This document shows, in pieces, positions 48,601 through 56,213 of a DNA stretch of 64,000 nucleotides (positions are counted from its first letter, which is position 1; every line of letters starts with the position of its first letter). A model generated the notes under the pieces. It was not told where the DNA came from, made no database searches, and saw nothing but the letters and a program-made list of their open reading frames with translations. Position numbers and translations under genes: made by a program. Source of the stretch: Aeromicrobium sp. Root495 (GTDB taxonomy: Bacteria > Actinomycetota > Actinomycetes > Propionibacteriales > Nocardioidaceae); assembly GCF_001426755.1 (NCBI RefSeq), contig NZ_LMFJ01000001.1, forward strand, positions 910,734-974,733. Direction: 5' to 3'.

Positions 48601-49247
48601 TCGCGCTCGATGAAGGCAAGCGCATCGCGGACGGCAGCATCGTGTGCCTCCTCGATCGCCCGGGCGAGGTCGGCAGGTGCAACGGCCCACAGCGCGGACA
48701 CCGACTTCACCGGCGAGAACGTCAGGTCGAACCCGGCCACCGCCGTCTGTCGGGGCCGGGAGTAGCGAGCCAGCGCGTCCGACAGCTCCCGTGCAGTCTT
48801 GGGCTCGCGTCCGTGGTCGGCGACGAACCGCTCACGCGCGACCTCGGAGCGCACCCGGGCGACCACGTCGTACGGCGGATTCCCGGTGGTTGAGCCGCCC
48901 TCGGTGGTTGAGCTTGTCGAAACCCGCGCCCGTCGGGCGACCTCGGCGTTGAACCCGTCGACGCCGGTGTTGTCGTAGGCCTTGTACGCCGCCCCCAGCG
49001 GGTCGCCCGTGAGCGGATGTGACCCGGTGCCGAACAGGTGCTTCATCTGCTCGGCCGTCACCACGTCGCCGGTGTCCAAGCCGTCGACTCCGACGAGGCC
49101 GGAGCCGACCCAGCGCCCGGGCGACTCGCCCTTCGCCGAGTAGTAGTCGGCAAGGGGAGTGGCGCCCTTCTCCGTCGAGTCGAGAGCCGCCACCTGCCGC
49201 GTCAGGTACTCATACCCCGACCCCGCCGAGAGCTTGTGAAGCGTCAT
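45654..49247 (-). CDS. MobF-family relaxase-helicase
   Basis: 1197 aa from the ATG at 49247 (MTLHKLSAGSGYEYLTRQVA); the open frame upstream is low-complexity and not supported. The N-terminal TrwC-type relaxase domain has a candidate catalytic Tyr pair near residues 12-14 and the three-His metal motif HRDSRAGDPDLHTHVAVANK near residue 250. The C-terminal half is an SF1/RecD-like helicase with Walker A LAPAGSGKTAAM near residue 577 and Walker B VVIDEAGMAD near 650. It nicks at oriT and unwinds the transferred strand. No coupling protein is adjacent. Confidence 0.92.
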   Translation of the reverse strand: MTLHKLSAGSGYEYLTRQVAALDSTEKGATPLADYYSAKGESPGRWVGSGLVGVDGLDTGDVVTAEQMKHLFGTGSHPLTGDPLGAAYKAYDNTGVDGFNAEVARRARVSTSSTTEGGSTTGNPPYDVVARVRSEVARERFVADHGREPKTARELSDALARYSRPRQTAVAGFDLTFSPVKSVSALWAVAPADLARAIEEAHDAAVRDALAFIEREAVFTREGRNGARQVETRGLVATAFTHRDSRAGDPDLHTHVAVANKVQTRSGKWLSIYGTVLHEHVVAASETYNTALERRLVEALGVVFVERPGGARDKRPVREIDGVPADLCERWSERRKAITARQRELAREFKRAHGRPPTPVEAVALAQQANLETREAKHEPRSEAEQRATWRAEAVEVLGSARSIDDMVSSLPRAAAQRSVTASWIREAAGRVIAEVESRRATWQVWHLRAEGQRQVREVAVPANRVAEVVEWIVDDAIGRLSVNLTPDVDPIPEPAGLRRSDGTSVYRHTGRDHYTSRRVLEAEQRIVALAGRYDGLAWSPDEVELSVLASALEGARLNRGQEVLVTAMATSGARVQLALAPAGSGKTAAMQVLAKVWTEGGRNVLGLAPSAAAAAALAEAIAMPCETLAKLTHDLAHVPDSGLVSSIGPGTLVVIDEAGMADTLTLASVIELAVARGASVRLIGDDRQLATIGAGGLLRDIAATFGAIRLDELVRFTDPAEGEASLSLRDGDRAALGFYLDNDRVHVGDVASSLDDVFAAWSRERAGGRDCLMLAPTRELVRELNLRAQASRGVVGGSVGLADGCSAHGGDVVISRRNDRRLGVSGTDWVKNGDRWIITDVRPDGALSVRHTTSRLHATLPAAYVAEHVELGYASTVHTAQGITTDVVHGIVSGTEDRQMLYTMLTHGRVENHAHIVLSTEPTHALPSPTVERAMTATEVLEGILARDGAAVSATSTQVRATSPAAQFQDAVARYADAVALATSQMRANPDLAEPGPLPWLAGTPSEAASHSAWGPYLAARSRRVSSLAAEVAADPVLPEWTAKDDDVLTPELRRELAVWRAATGVPTDERTLAGPVPHDDREAAYHRNLTGRINARYGEAVKTWADRIVEYVGRRDEQTGELAKYLDGLARKGIDAERMLDLAAGRKPLPIDHPTAALAYRVKDLATPRRPRRPGPSIDPFPRSPQRDGGPKLGM

Positions 49248-49522
49248 CGTCACATCCCAAACGGCCGCGCGCAGAACGCGAGTGGCCACGGGACGGGCCG
49301 TGGATGAAAGAGGTGTGTGAGGAAGACGGGAAGCAGGAGAAGGACGAGCAGGGAAGGACGAGCAGGAGGAGGACGACAAGGAGGAGGACGACAAGGAGGA
49401 GGACGACAAGGAGGACGGACATGACAGAGACGAGGGGCCGCCGCCGGCAGAAGAGGAGGAGTCGTGCTGGCGCTTCGGCGTGGAGTCCGGAGCGCGAACG
49501 GGACGAGCATTAGCGTGGGAGG
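49248..49522. other. oriT: Candidate oriT: purine-rich repeat region upstream of relaxase
   Basis: This 275-bp gap between the relaxase and gajA starts carries an inverted repeat CCACGG-N6-CCGTGG (49286-49303), a near-tandem direct repeat AAGGACGAGCAGG (49340-49352 and 49354-49366) and three perfect 15-bp repeats (49366-49410). One strand is almost entirely purine from about 49303 to 49420. MobF relaxases act on oriT sites close to their gene with inverted and direct repeats. No nic site can be assigned. Confidence 0.45.
49366..49410 (+). repeat. Three perfect 15-bp tandem repeats
   Basis: The unit GAGGAGGACGACAAG occurs three times without mismatch at 49366, 49381 and 49396, followed by a partial copy GAGGACG. 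It is purine-rich on the plus strand. It gives leucine/valine-rich or arginine-rich nonsense ORFs that should not be annotated. Possible iteron-like protein-binding sites within the candidate oriT. Confidence 0.85.
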
Positions 49523-51298
49523 GTGACTACCGCTGCCGTCGCCCCAGCCACGAGGCACGCGGCGCTGTATGTCGAGAGAGTCACGATTCGGAACTTCCGA
49601 GGAATCGTGTCGTGTGAAGTCGAGTTCGAGCCTGGCCTCACACTCCTCGTCGGGCGGAACAATGTCGGCAAGTCCAGGGTTCTGTCTGCCTTGCACCTAG
49701 CGTTGGGCGGTCGTGTCGCTGACGTAGACGACTTCACCGTCGGATCGTCTGCGGAACCCGAGATCGATGTCGTCCTCGCGCCCAGTCCGCCTCCTGCATC
49801 CACAGACGAGCAAGCGTTCGAGGACGACGAAGGTCGGCTGATGGGCGGCGATGCACAGACGATCAGCGACCCCCCGTTTCGTGAGCGCTTCGCCTGGCGC
49901 GCCCACGTCCGACGCTCGGCCGAAGGGCTTGGCGCTCGATCCGAGTTCAAGATCCTGACGTTCGACGCCGCCAGCGGCAATTGGGTCGAGCGCTCTGGGG
50001 CAAAGGACCTTGGACGGGATGCTCGGGGGCTGGTGGCGTCGGACCTTGTCAACACTGGGCGCGACTTGATGGAGGAACTCGGTCGTCGTGGCTCGGGTGT
50101 TCGCAAGGTGCTCAGCGACTTGGACGTTGACGACGTGACACGGGCCGATCTGGAGCTCCGCTTGGCGGGTCTCAGTGCCGACATCGTCGCGGGAAGCGGG
50201 ACACTCGCATCGGTTAGTCGGTCGCTGGATGCGCTAAACCGCGCCGTTGGGAGCATCGGAGCTCCCGGCATCAACCCGATCCCCATCACCCTCGAGGAAC
50301 TGGCTCGCTCGCTGTCGATCGACCTTGACAGCGGACATGGGGCGCTTCCGATCAGAATGCATGGCGCTGGTGCGCGGAGTCTGGCCTCGCTCCAGATCCA
50401 AGGCGTGCTGTATGAACGCTTGCTCGGTGCGGACGGCGGTTCGCTCCGCCCACATCCTGTAACCCTCGTCGAGGAACCTGAAGCGCACCTGCACCCGCAG
50501 GCGGCGTCTGAGTTGCCGCACCTGCTGAAGTCGATCCGCGGGCAGGTCGTTGCAAGCACGCACTCCAGCCAGGTCGTCACAGCCTCGGATCCAAGAGCGA
50601 TCCGGCTCTTCCGGGAGGACGGAGGTTCGCTGGCCGTAGTGGACCTCGGTCCCGCCCCCAGCAATGCTCCGGGCACGCCACGGCCCTTTCGCCCGAGCCA
50701 CCACACCGAGGAGATGGAGAAGCTCAAGAGGCTTGCCGAACGACCCTTCGGTGAGATCCTCTTCGCGAGTGCCATCGTGGTCGGGGACGGTGCGACGGAA
50801 CGCGGGTTCCTGCCGCCAGTTTTGAGGCACGCCCTCGGCGCAAAGGCCCACGGGGTCTGCGTCATCGACCCCGAGTCGATGGCGACACAGACCGCCCGCG
50901 CGGTTGCCAAGTTCGCGAATGCCATCGGGGTCCCCTGGTTCATCTTCGCTGACAGCGATCCTGCTGGCGTTGCCGCTGTTGAGAATCTTGCTACAACGGG
51001 AGCTTCCCCAGCGACTGTCATCTGGGTCGGCAAGCCGGACAGCGCCGCGGCCAAGGGCGTCTCTGGAGCGATCGAGGCGATGATCGTGGACTTCGACGAG
51101 GACGTCGGTAGAACCGCGTGCGAACGGGTGCGTCCCGATCTCGCGCCCGTCGCCAATGTCCTATCGACTATGAAGGACTTGAAGGGATCGATCGGGCAGA
51201 CCCTGGCAGACGTCTTGCTCGAACGCTACGAGGACTCCACCACGTGGCCGTCGCCGGTCCAGGAAATGATCCAAGCTATCGACGGAGCCCTTTCATGA
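49523..51298 (+). CDS. gajA: Gabija protein GajA (OLD-family ATPase-TOPRIM nuclease)
   Basis: 591 aa from GTG; typical GajA is about 580 aa. The N-terminal ABC-type ATPase has Walker A VGRNNVGKSRVL at residues 43-54, Walker B PVTLVEEPEAHLHPQ near 313 and the His switch VASTHSSQVV near 347. The C-terminal TOPRIM nuclease has VVGDGATERGFLP near 417 (Asp where most relatives have Glu in the EGxTE motif) and the acidic pair ADSDPAG near 475. Together with an overlapping UvrD-type gene this is the Gabija defence arrangement, in which GajA nicks DNA when nucleotide levels drop. The start is uncertain because spacing to GGGAGG is short. Confidence 0.9.
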   Translation: MTTAAVAPATRHAALYVERVTIRNFRGIVSCEVEFEPGLTLLVGRNNVGKSRVLSALHLALGGRVADVDDFTVGSSAEPEIDVVLAPSPPPASTDEQAFEDDEGRLMGGDAQTISDPPFRERFAWRAHVRRSAEGLGARSEFKILTFDAASGNWVERSGAKDLGRDARGLVASDLVNTGRDLMEELGRRGSGVRKVLSDLDVDDVTRADLELRLAGLSADIVAGSGTLASVSRSLDALNRAVGSIGAPGINPIPITLEELARSLSIDLDSGHGALPIRMHGAGARSLASLQIQGVLYERLLGADGGSLRPHPVTLVEEPEAHLHPQAASELPHLLKSIRGQVVASTHSSQVVTASDPRAIRLFREDGGSLAVVDLGPAPSNAPGTPRPFRPSHHTEEMEKLKRLAERPFGEILFASAIVVGDGATERGFLPPVLRHALGAKAHGVCVIDPESMATQTARAVAKFANAIGVPWFIFADSDPAGVAAVENLATTGASPATVIWVGKPDSAAAKGVSGAIEAMIVDFDEDVGRTACERVRPDLAPVANVLSTMKDLKGSIGQTLADVLLERYEDSTTWPSPVQEMIQAIDGALS

Positions 51299-53106
51299 CC
51301 ACGACCGACGACTTCAACGAGCCGGTGCTGAGTCCCGAGCAACAGGCAGCTGTGGACAGCAACGCGCGTGCGCTTGTGGTGGTGGCGAGTGCGGGAAGCG
51401 GCAAGACCGAAGTGGTCGCTCGGCGAATCCAACGGTTGCTCCTTGAAGACTCCGGCGGCAATGGGCGGGTGCTCGCTCTGACTTACACGGTGAAAGCAGC
51501 AGACGAGCTTCGCGCCAGGCTCGATACACGGCTTGGAGCGCTCGCACGTCGTATCGACAGCGAGACCATCCACGGGTTCGCGCACAGCTTGCTTCGCGCC
51601 CATGGAACTCGAATCGGGCTTCCGCTTGAGCCGGAGTTGTTGGCTCGCGACGAGGACCGCGTGGAGCTCTTTCGTTCGTGGCTGCGAGATCGCGGCGACG
51701 CGGAGCCAGAAGATCTCAAGAGCCGTCTCATGGGCTTCGACTTGGCACGTGCCACGGGCGAACGCACTGACGGCCTGAACGACTGGCTGCAAGCGCTCGA
51801 TGACAATGGTGCTCTCGACTATCCGGCGCTTCTAACGCGTGCTACGGAGCTGCTGACGGTGGGCTCGGCGCGGCGCCAGATACGACGCCTCTACACATCC
51901 ATCGTCGTCGATGAGGCTCAAAACCTGACTAAGGCGCAGTACGACCTGCTCACTGAGCTGGTATCGGACCAAGGTGAGGTGGTCATCCCGACCATGCTGG
52001 TCGGTGATGACAAGCAATCGATCGTGAGCTTCGCCGGGGCAGATCCTCGCCTCATAGGAGTATTCACAGAAGCCTTCGTTGCCGAACGCCACGAGCTCCA
52101 CACCAACTTCCGGTCCGCCACGGTGCTCGCCACTGCGTCAAGCAAGGTTGCGGCTGCACTCGGCCACGCGGTCAGCGAAGAGGCGGCATTCGCGGCTCCA
52201 GGCATGATCGACCTCGAGGCGCTCGCGACAGAAGCCGAGGAGGGCGAGAGGGTGGCGGCCTGGGTCGAAGGCCTCCTGGAGAGCGGGCTTCCCGAGGGGG
52301 CGCTCGGCATCGGCGAAAACAATTCGCTCCGCGCCGAAGACATCGCAGTGCTATCCAGGTCAGCGGCCGGTCTTCGTTTCGTAGCGTCGGCATTGGCCGA
52401 GCGGGAGATTCCGTTCGCTCTGTCCAGCACGCCGAATGAATGGCTCACGACCGTGGCCGGCAGGGTCGTTCTTGAGGCAGTGTCGCTGAAGGCAGCGCCC
52501 GATCATCATTCGACGTACTGGGAGCTGGGCAGGCTCCTTGGTGTCGATCTTGCCGAGGAGTCGACAGATGCAGTCAGAGATGCCGTCTTTGCGTCCGATG
52601 ACGAGTTGATCCAAGCCGTCGCGGGCGTAGTCGACCTTACGGATGTCGCGGAGCTCGTCCCCTTCCTCCAGGGAACGGAGCTGCCTACCGGCGTGGCTGA
52701 CGCAGAGGCGGCGAACTGGCAGACCGACGTGCTCCAGTTCTCGACCAGTTGGGCTCAGTTTGATGGGCTAACCGCGCGGTCTGACCTGACCTGGGGAAAC
52801 TTCAAACTGCACTGCTCACGCGCGCAACGTGGGGACGACCTCGCGTCTGGCGTCCGCCTTCTTACCGTGCACAAATCGCAAGGGCGCGAATATGCGGCCG
52901 TTGGGGTTGTTGGCTTGAACGACGGCCAGTTCCCCGACTTCAGGGCAACGTCCGATTCGGCATTGCGTGACGAACTTCGAACCTTCTACGTTGCGATCAC
53001 GCGCCCGCGTCGAGTTCTCTTGCTCACGCGAGCGACGGCGCGAGACACGAGGTACGGTCCGAGGACAACGCAACCGTCACGATTCCTGTCCCTCGTGTCT
53101 TCATAA
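51295..53106 (+). CDS. gajB: Gabija protein GajB (UvrD-like helicase)
   Basis: 603 aa from the ATG at 51295, which overlaps the gajA stop (ATGA). Superfamily 1A motifs: Walker A VVASAGSGKTEVVARRIQ at residues 30-47, motif Ia LALTYTVKAADELRARL, DEAQ box IVVDEAQNLTKAQ near 203, LVGDDKQSI, NFRSATVLA, and the C-terminal TVHKSQGREYAAVGVVG and FYVAITRPRRVLLLTRAT near 563. It is longer than the founding Gabija GajB (about 494 aa). GajB is thought to sense DNA ends and activate GajA. Coupled translation supports a complex. Confidence 0.9.
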   Translation: MTTTDDFNEPVLSPEQQAAVDSNARALVVVASAGSGKTEVVARRIQRLLLEDSGGNGRVLALTYTVKAADELRARLDTRLGALARRIDSETIHGFAHSLLRAHGTRIGLPLEPELLARDEDRVELFRSWLRDRGDAEPEDLKSRLMGFDLARATGERTDGLNDWLQALDDNGALDYPALLTRATELLTVGSARRQIRRLYTSIVVDEAQNLTKAQYDLLTELVSDQGEVVIPTMLVGDDKQSIVSFAGADPRLIGVFTEAFVAERHELHTNFRSATVLATASSKVAAALGHAVSEEAAFAAPGMIDLEALATEAEEGERVAAWVEGLLESGLPEGALGIGENNSLRAEDIAVLSRSAAGLRFVASALAEREIPFALSSTPNEWLTTVAGRVVLEAVSLKAAPDHHSTYWELGRLLGVDLAEESTDAVRDAVFASDDELIQAVAGVVDLTDVAELVPFLQGTELPTGVADAEAANWQTDVLQFSTSWAQFDGLTARSDLTWGNFKLHCSRAQRGDDLASGVRLLTVHKSQGREYAAVGVVGLNDGQFPDFRATSDSALRDELRTFYVAITRPRRVLLLTRATARDTRYGPRTTQPSRFLSLVSS

Positions 53107-53135
53107 CGCCGGCGCGTGCATGCACCTATCCGGCG
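53107..53135. terminator. Palindromic hairpin between convergent gajB and res genes
   Basis: CGCCGG (53107-53112) pairs with CCGGCG (53130-53135) around a perfect 10-bp palindrome GTGCATGCAC (53116-53125). The two genes end 19 nt apart and face each other, so a bidirectional terminator is expected here. The stem is short and overlaps the res stop region. Confidence 0.4.
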
Positions 53136-56100
53136 ACGAGCTGGAGAAGTGCGTCGTAGTCATTCACGACGTCGTACTTCACGCCGTCGTGCTCGGACTT
53201 GTCGTTGAGGGACGCGAAGAACTTGCGGGCGCACTCGATCTTGGCGTTCTCCACGCCCTTGAGTTGGAGGGTCGACATGGAGCCCTTTGTCTCGGCGACG
53301 AAGTAGACGTGTTTGATCTTCGTGGTGTCGTCGCGGAAGGCGATCGCCCAGTCGGGGTTGTAATCGCCGACTGGGGTCGGGATGAAGAACCCGCGCGGCA
53401 GCTTCGAGTAGACGACGACCTCGTCGCTGACGTCGAGCTTCTCGACGAACGACCGCTCGACCTTGGAGTCGGTGACGACGTACTCGTAGACGCTCTTCTT
53501 GAGTTTGTCCCCCGCCTTCGACAGGTCCTGGGCGGTCTGGTTCTCGGTGAAGATCGAGGAGTCGTACCGGTTGTCGAGCGGGTCGTAGCTTAGGTGCTCG
53601 ACGATGACGGTCGCCTTCTGCTCGTTGATGAGCCGGGCGGCTTCGGTGATGAACTGCTCGGGGTTCTGCTTGAACTTCGCGAACGTGCCCGGGTTGATGC
53701 CGGTGAGGATCGCGGCGCAGGTTCGGCGGGTGAGCCGGGTCTTCTCCGCGATCTCGCCGAGCAGGTCGTACTTGACGGTGGAACCCGCCGATACGGCCAA
53801 GTGCTCGACCTTGGTCTCCGAGACCTTGAACCCGGTGCCGGCTTCGAGCTGCTCGACTTCGAGGCCGACGACCTGCTTGCCGGCCTCGACGAGGTACTGC
53901 ATGACGGTGACGCTCAGGGATTTGTCGAGCACATGGATGCAGTTGCGGATCAGCTCGGCGGAGTCGAACTCGACCTGGTAGACGGCCTTGTGGTTGATGC
54001 GGCCCCACAGCTCCTGGAACTCGCGCTTCTTGAAGTTCGCCTCGTTGAACGGGATCTTCTTGGGCTTGCGGCCGTCGGCCGGCTTGGGCACGTCGAGGTA
54101 GAGCGCGTCCACGAGCGGCCAAGCGAAGTCAATGATCGGCTTGAGCGCCTCCGACGTCGGCGCGGCGAGGGTGCCGTCGGCGCGGGCGTCCTTGTACGCC
54201 CGGGTGACGAAGCCGTCGTCGTCGATGTAGTTGTGGCGGATGAGGTGGTTGTACAGCGCCTGCGCGAGCGTCTTCTCCAGCACGCTGGTCGAGCCGTCGG
54301 CGAGTTTGATTTGTTTGCCGGTGAAGTAGTCGACGCTCGCCGCGCGCGGACGGGCCGACAGCGACTCGATGATCTCTTTCTGCAGCGCGGTGACGAAGTC
54401 GGTGTACGACTCGTCGGTCACGACGGTCAGCTCGTTGATGTCGTGCACGGTGACGGGGTTGTCCATCCGCTCGCCATGCTGGTCGACCGACAGGCGCAGG
54501 CCGCGGCCGATCTCCTGCCGCCGCGTGGTGGTGTTGTCGCTCTTCTTCAGCATGCCCATGACGAACACGTTCGGGTTGTCCCAGCCCTCGCGCAACGCCG
54601 AGTGCGACCAGATGAATCGCACCGGCTCCTCGAAGGAGAGCAACCGCTCCTTGTCCTTGAGGATCAGGTCGTAGGCGTCGACGTCGTCCGACTGGCCTGC
54701 GAATTCGCCGCGCGCGGTGACCTTGCCGTCGATCGAGCGCCCGGTCTTCTTGTCAATCGAGAAGTAGCCCTCGTGCGTCGACCGCACCGGGATCGCCTCG
54801 ACGTGCTTGCGGTACCGCTCCGCGGCCTCGTCGAGGTCGAGCTGGTTGAGGTAGTCGGCGAGCACCGCCTCGTACTCTTCCTCGAACACGCGGGCGTACG
54901 CGCCGAGGGTGTCGTCCCGGTCGTAGTCGCGGTACTTGGCGACCTCGTCGATGAAGAACAGCGACAGCGTCTTGATGCCCTGCGCGAACAGCTCGCGTTC
55001 CTTGTCGAGATGGGCGCGGATGACCTCGCGAGTCTGGATGCGACGCTTCTGGTCCTCGGCCACGTCTTGGGTGACCTCGCCGGCTCCGATGATGTCGCCG
55101 TTGCTCAGCTCGATGATGTCGCGGTTCGCATCGACATCCCGGATGAACAGGCCCTTGTACGCCTCGATGCCACCAGAGACGTCGTGCAGGTTCATGCCCT
55201 GGCTCAGCCGCTTCACCTGCCGCTTGATGCCCTGCGCGGTCTGCACCTCAAGCTCCACCCGCGCCTTCGGGAAGTCCGCGCCCTTGCCGACCTCCAGCCC
55301 GTCCACGTACAGGTACGCGGTGCTGCCGGCCAGGTGTTTCACGGTGATGCCGCGCACCGCGATCTTCTTCACCAGCTTCTGGTTGTACGCGTCCACCGCG
55401 TCGAGGCGGTGCACCTTGGTGCGCTCGATCTTGTGGGTCGCCGAGTATCGCAGCGCGAATAGGGCGTTGAACAGCCCGAGCGCCTCCAGCGACTTCGACG
55501 GCTTCTTCGCGTCGCCCTCGATCTTCTGCGGCTCGTCGATGATCAGGATCGGCCGGTTCGCGGCGATCACGTCGATGGGCTTGCGGGACTGGAAGTCGTC
55601 GAGCACCTCGTAGATGCGGCGGGCGTCCTTGCCCGTGGCGTTGAACGCCTGGATGTTGATGATCATCACCTGTACGCCGGAGTCGGACGAGAACCGCTCC
55701 AGCTCATGCAGCCGGGAGGAGTTGTAGACGAAGGTGCGCGGCTTGGTGCCGTACATCTGTTGGAAGTGCTCGGCGGTGATGTCGAACGACTTCTTCACGC
55801 CCTCGCGGATCGCGATCGACGGCACGACCACGATGTACTTCGACCATCCGTACCGCTTGTGCAGCTCCATGATCGTCTTGATGTAGACATAGGTCTTGCC
55901 GGTACCGGTCTCCATCTCGATGTCGAGATTGATCGGCGACGCCGACTTCTTGACCGGGTCCTTGAGGTCCTTCGACAACTCCAGCCCGCGCGCCTGCTGC
56001 ACGCGGTGGATGTTCGTCAGGAGCTGTGGCGGGGTCAGCGCGATCTCTGCGTTGCGAAGGCCCGCATCCTCCAGAAGCGTCGGTGCCGCTTCCATGCCGG

Positions 56101-56209
56101 GATCTATGCGGTACTTCACCCCGTCGGCATACGGCTGCCCGGTGAACCCGTCGACCACGGCATCGACGGCCTCGGTCTGGTACTGCTGGACCTTGAACTG
56201 GAGCTTCAT
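53126..56209 (-). CDS. Type III-like restriction endonuclease subunit Res
   Basis: 1027 aa. The N-terminal SF2 helicase has Walker A EMETGTGKTYVYIKTIMEL near residue 99 and a DEAD-like box ILIIDEPQKIEGD near 226. Helicase motifs continue with FIWSHSALREGWDNPNVFVM and RRQEIGRGLRLSVDQ. The C-terminal PD-(D/E)xK nuclease is visible as GDYNPDWAIAF followed by YFVAETKGSMST near residues 953-975. It is the last gene of a five-gene operon, four bases after mod. Expected to cleave DNA with the Mod subunit. Confidence 0.9.
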   Translation of the reverse strand: MKLQFKVQQYQTEAVDAVVDGFTGQPYADGVKYRIDPGMEAAPTLLEDAGLRNAEIALTPPQLLTNIHRVQQARGLELSKDLKDPVKKSASPINLDIEMETGTGKTYVYIKTIMELHKRYGWSKYIVVVPSIAIREGVKKSFDITAEHFQQMYGTKPRTFVYNSSRLHELERFSSDSGVQVMIINIQAFNATGKDARRIYEVLDDFQSRKPIDVIAANRPILIIDEPQKIEGDAKKPSKSLEALGLFNALFALRYSATHKIERTKVHRLDAVDAYNQKLVKKIAVRGITVKHLAGSTAYLYVDGLEVGKGADFPKARVELEVQTAQGIKRQVKRLSQGMNLHDVSGGIEAYKGLFIRDVDANRDIIELSNGDIIGAGEVTQDVAEDQKRRIQTREVIRAHLDKERELFAQGIKTLSLFFIDEVAKYRDYDRDDTLGAYARVFEEEYEAVLADYLNQLDLDEAAERYRKHVEAIPVRSTHEGYFSIDKKTGRSIDGKVTARGEFAGQSDDVDAYDLILKDKERLLSFEEPVRFIWSHSALREGWDNPNVFVMGMLKKSDNTTTRRQEIGRGLRLSVDQHGERMDNPVTVHDINELTVVTDESYTDFVTALQKEIIESLSARPRAASVDYFTGKQIKLADGSTSVLEKTLAQALYNHLIRHNYIDDDGFVTRAYKDARADGTLAAPTSEALKPIIDFAWPLVDALYLDVPKPADGRKPKKIPFNEANFKKREFQELWGRINHKAVYQVEFDSAELIRNCIHVLDKSLSVTVMQYLVEAGKQVVGLEVEQLEAGTGFKVSETKVEHLAVSAGSTVKYDLLGEIAEKTRLTRRTCAAILTGINPGTFAKFKQNPEQFITEAARLINEQKATVIVEHLSYDPLDNRYDSSIFTENQTAQDLSKAGDKLKKSVYEYVVTDSKVERSFVEKLDVSDEVVVYSKLPRGFFIPTPVGDYNPDWAIAFRDDTTKIKHVYFVAETKGSMSTLQLKGVENAKIECARKFFASLNDKSEHDGVKYDVVNDYDALLQLVAG

Positions 56210-56213
56210 CAGG

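Noticed and set aside
49248..49409. 54-codon N-terminal extension of the relaxase
   Set aside because: Ser/Leu low complexity from the repeats; the MobF N-terminus MTLHKLSAG at 49247 is the natural start.
49366..49410. CRISPR-like array
   Set aside because: The repeats are 15 bp, directly adjoining, with no spacers and no cas genes in the window.
49210..49422. Minus-strand frame rich in Leu/Val that looks like a membrane peptide
   Set aside because: It is produced by the 15-bp tandem purine repeats and overlaps the relaxase start; there is no ribosome-binding site or homology.
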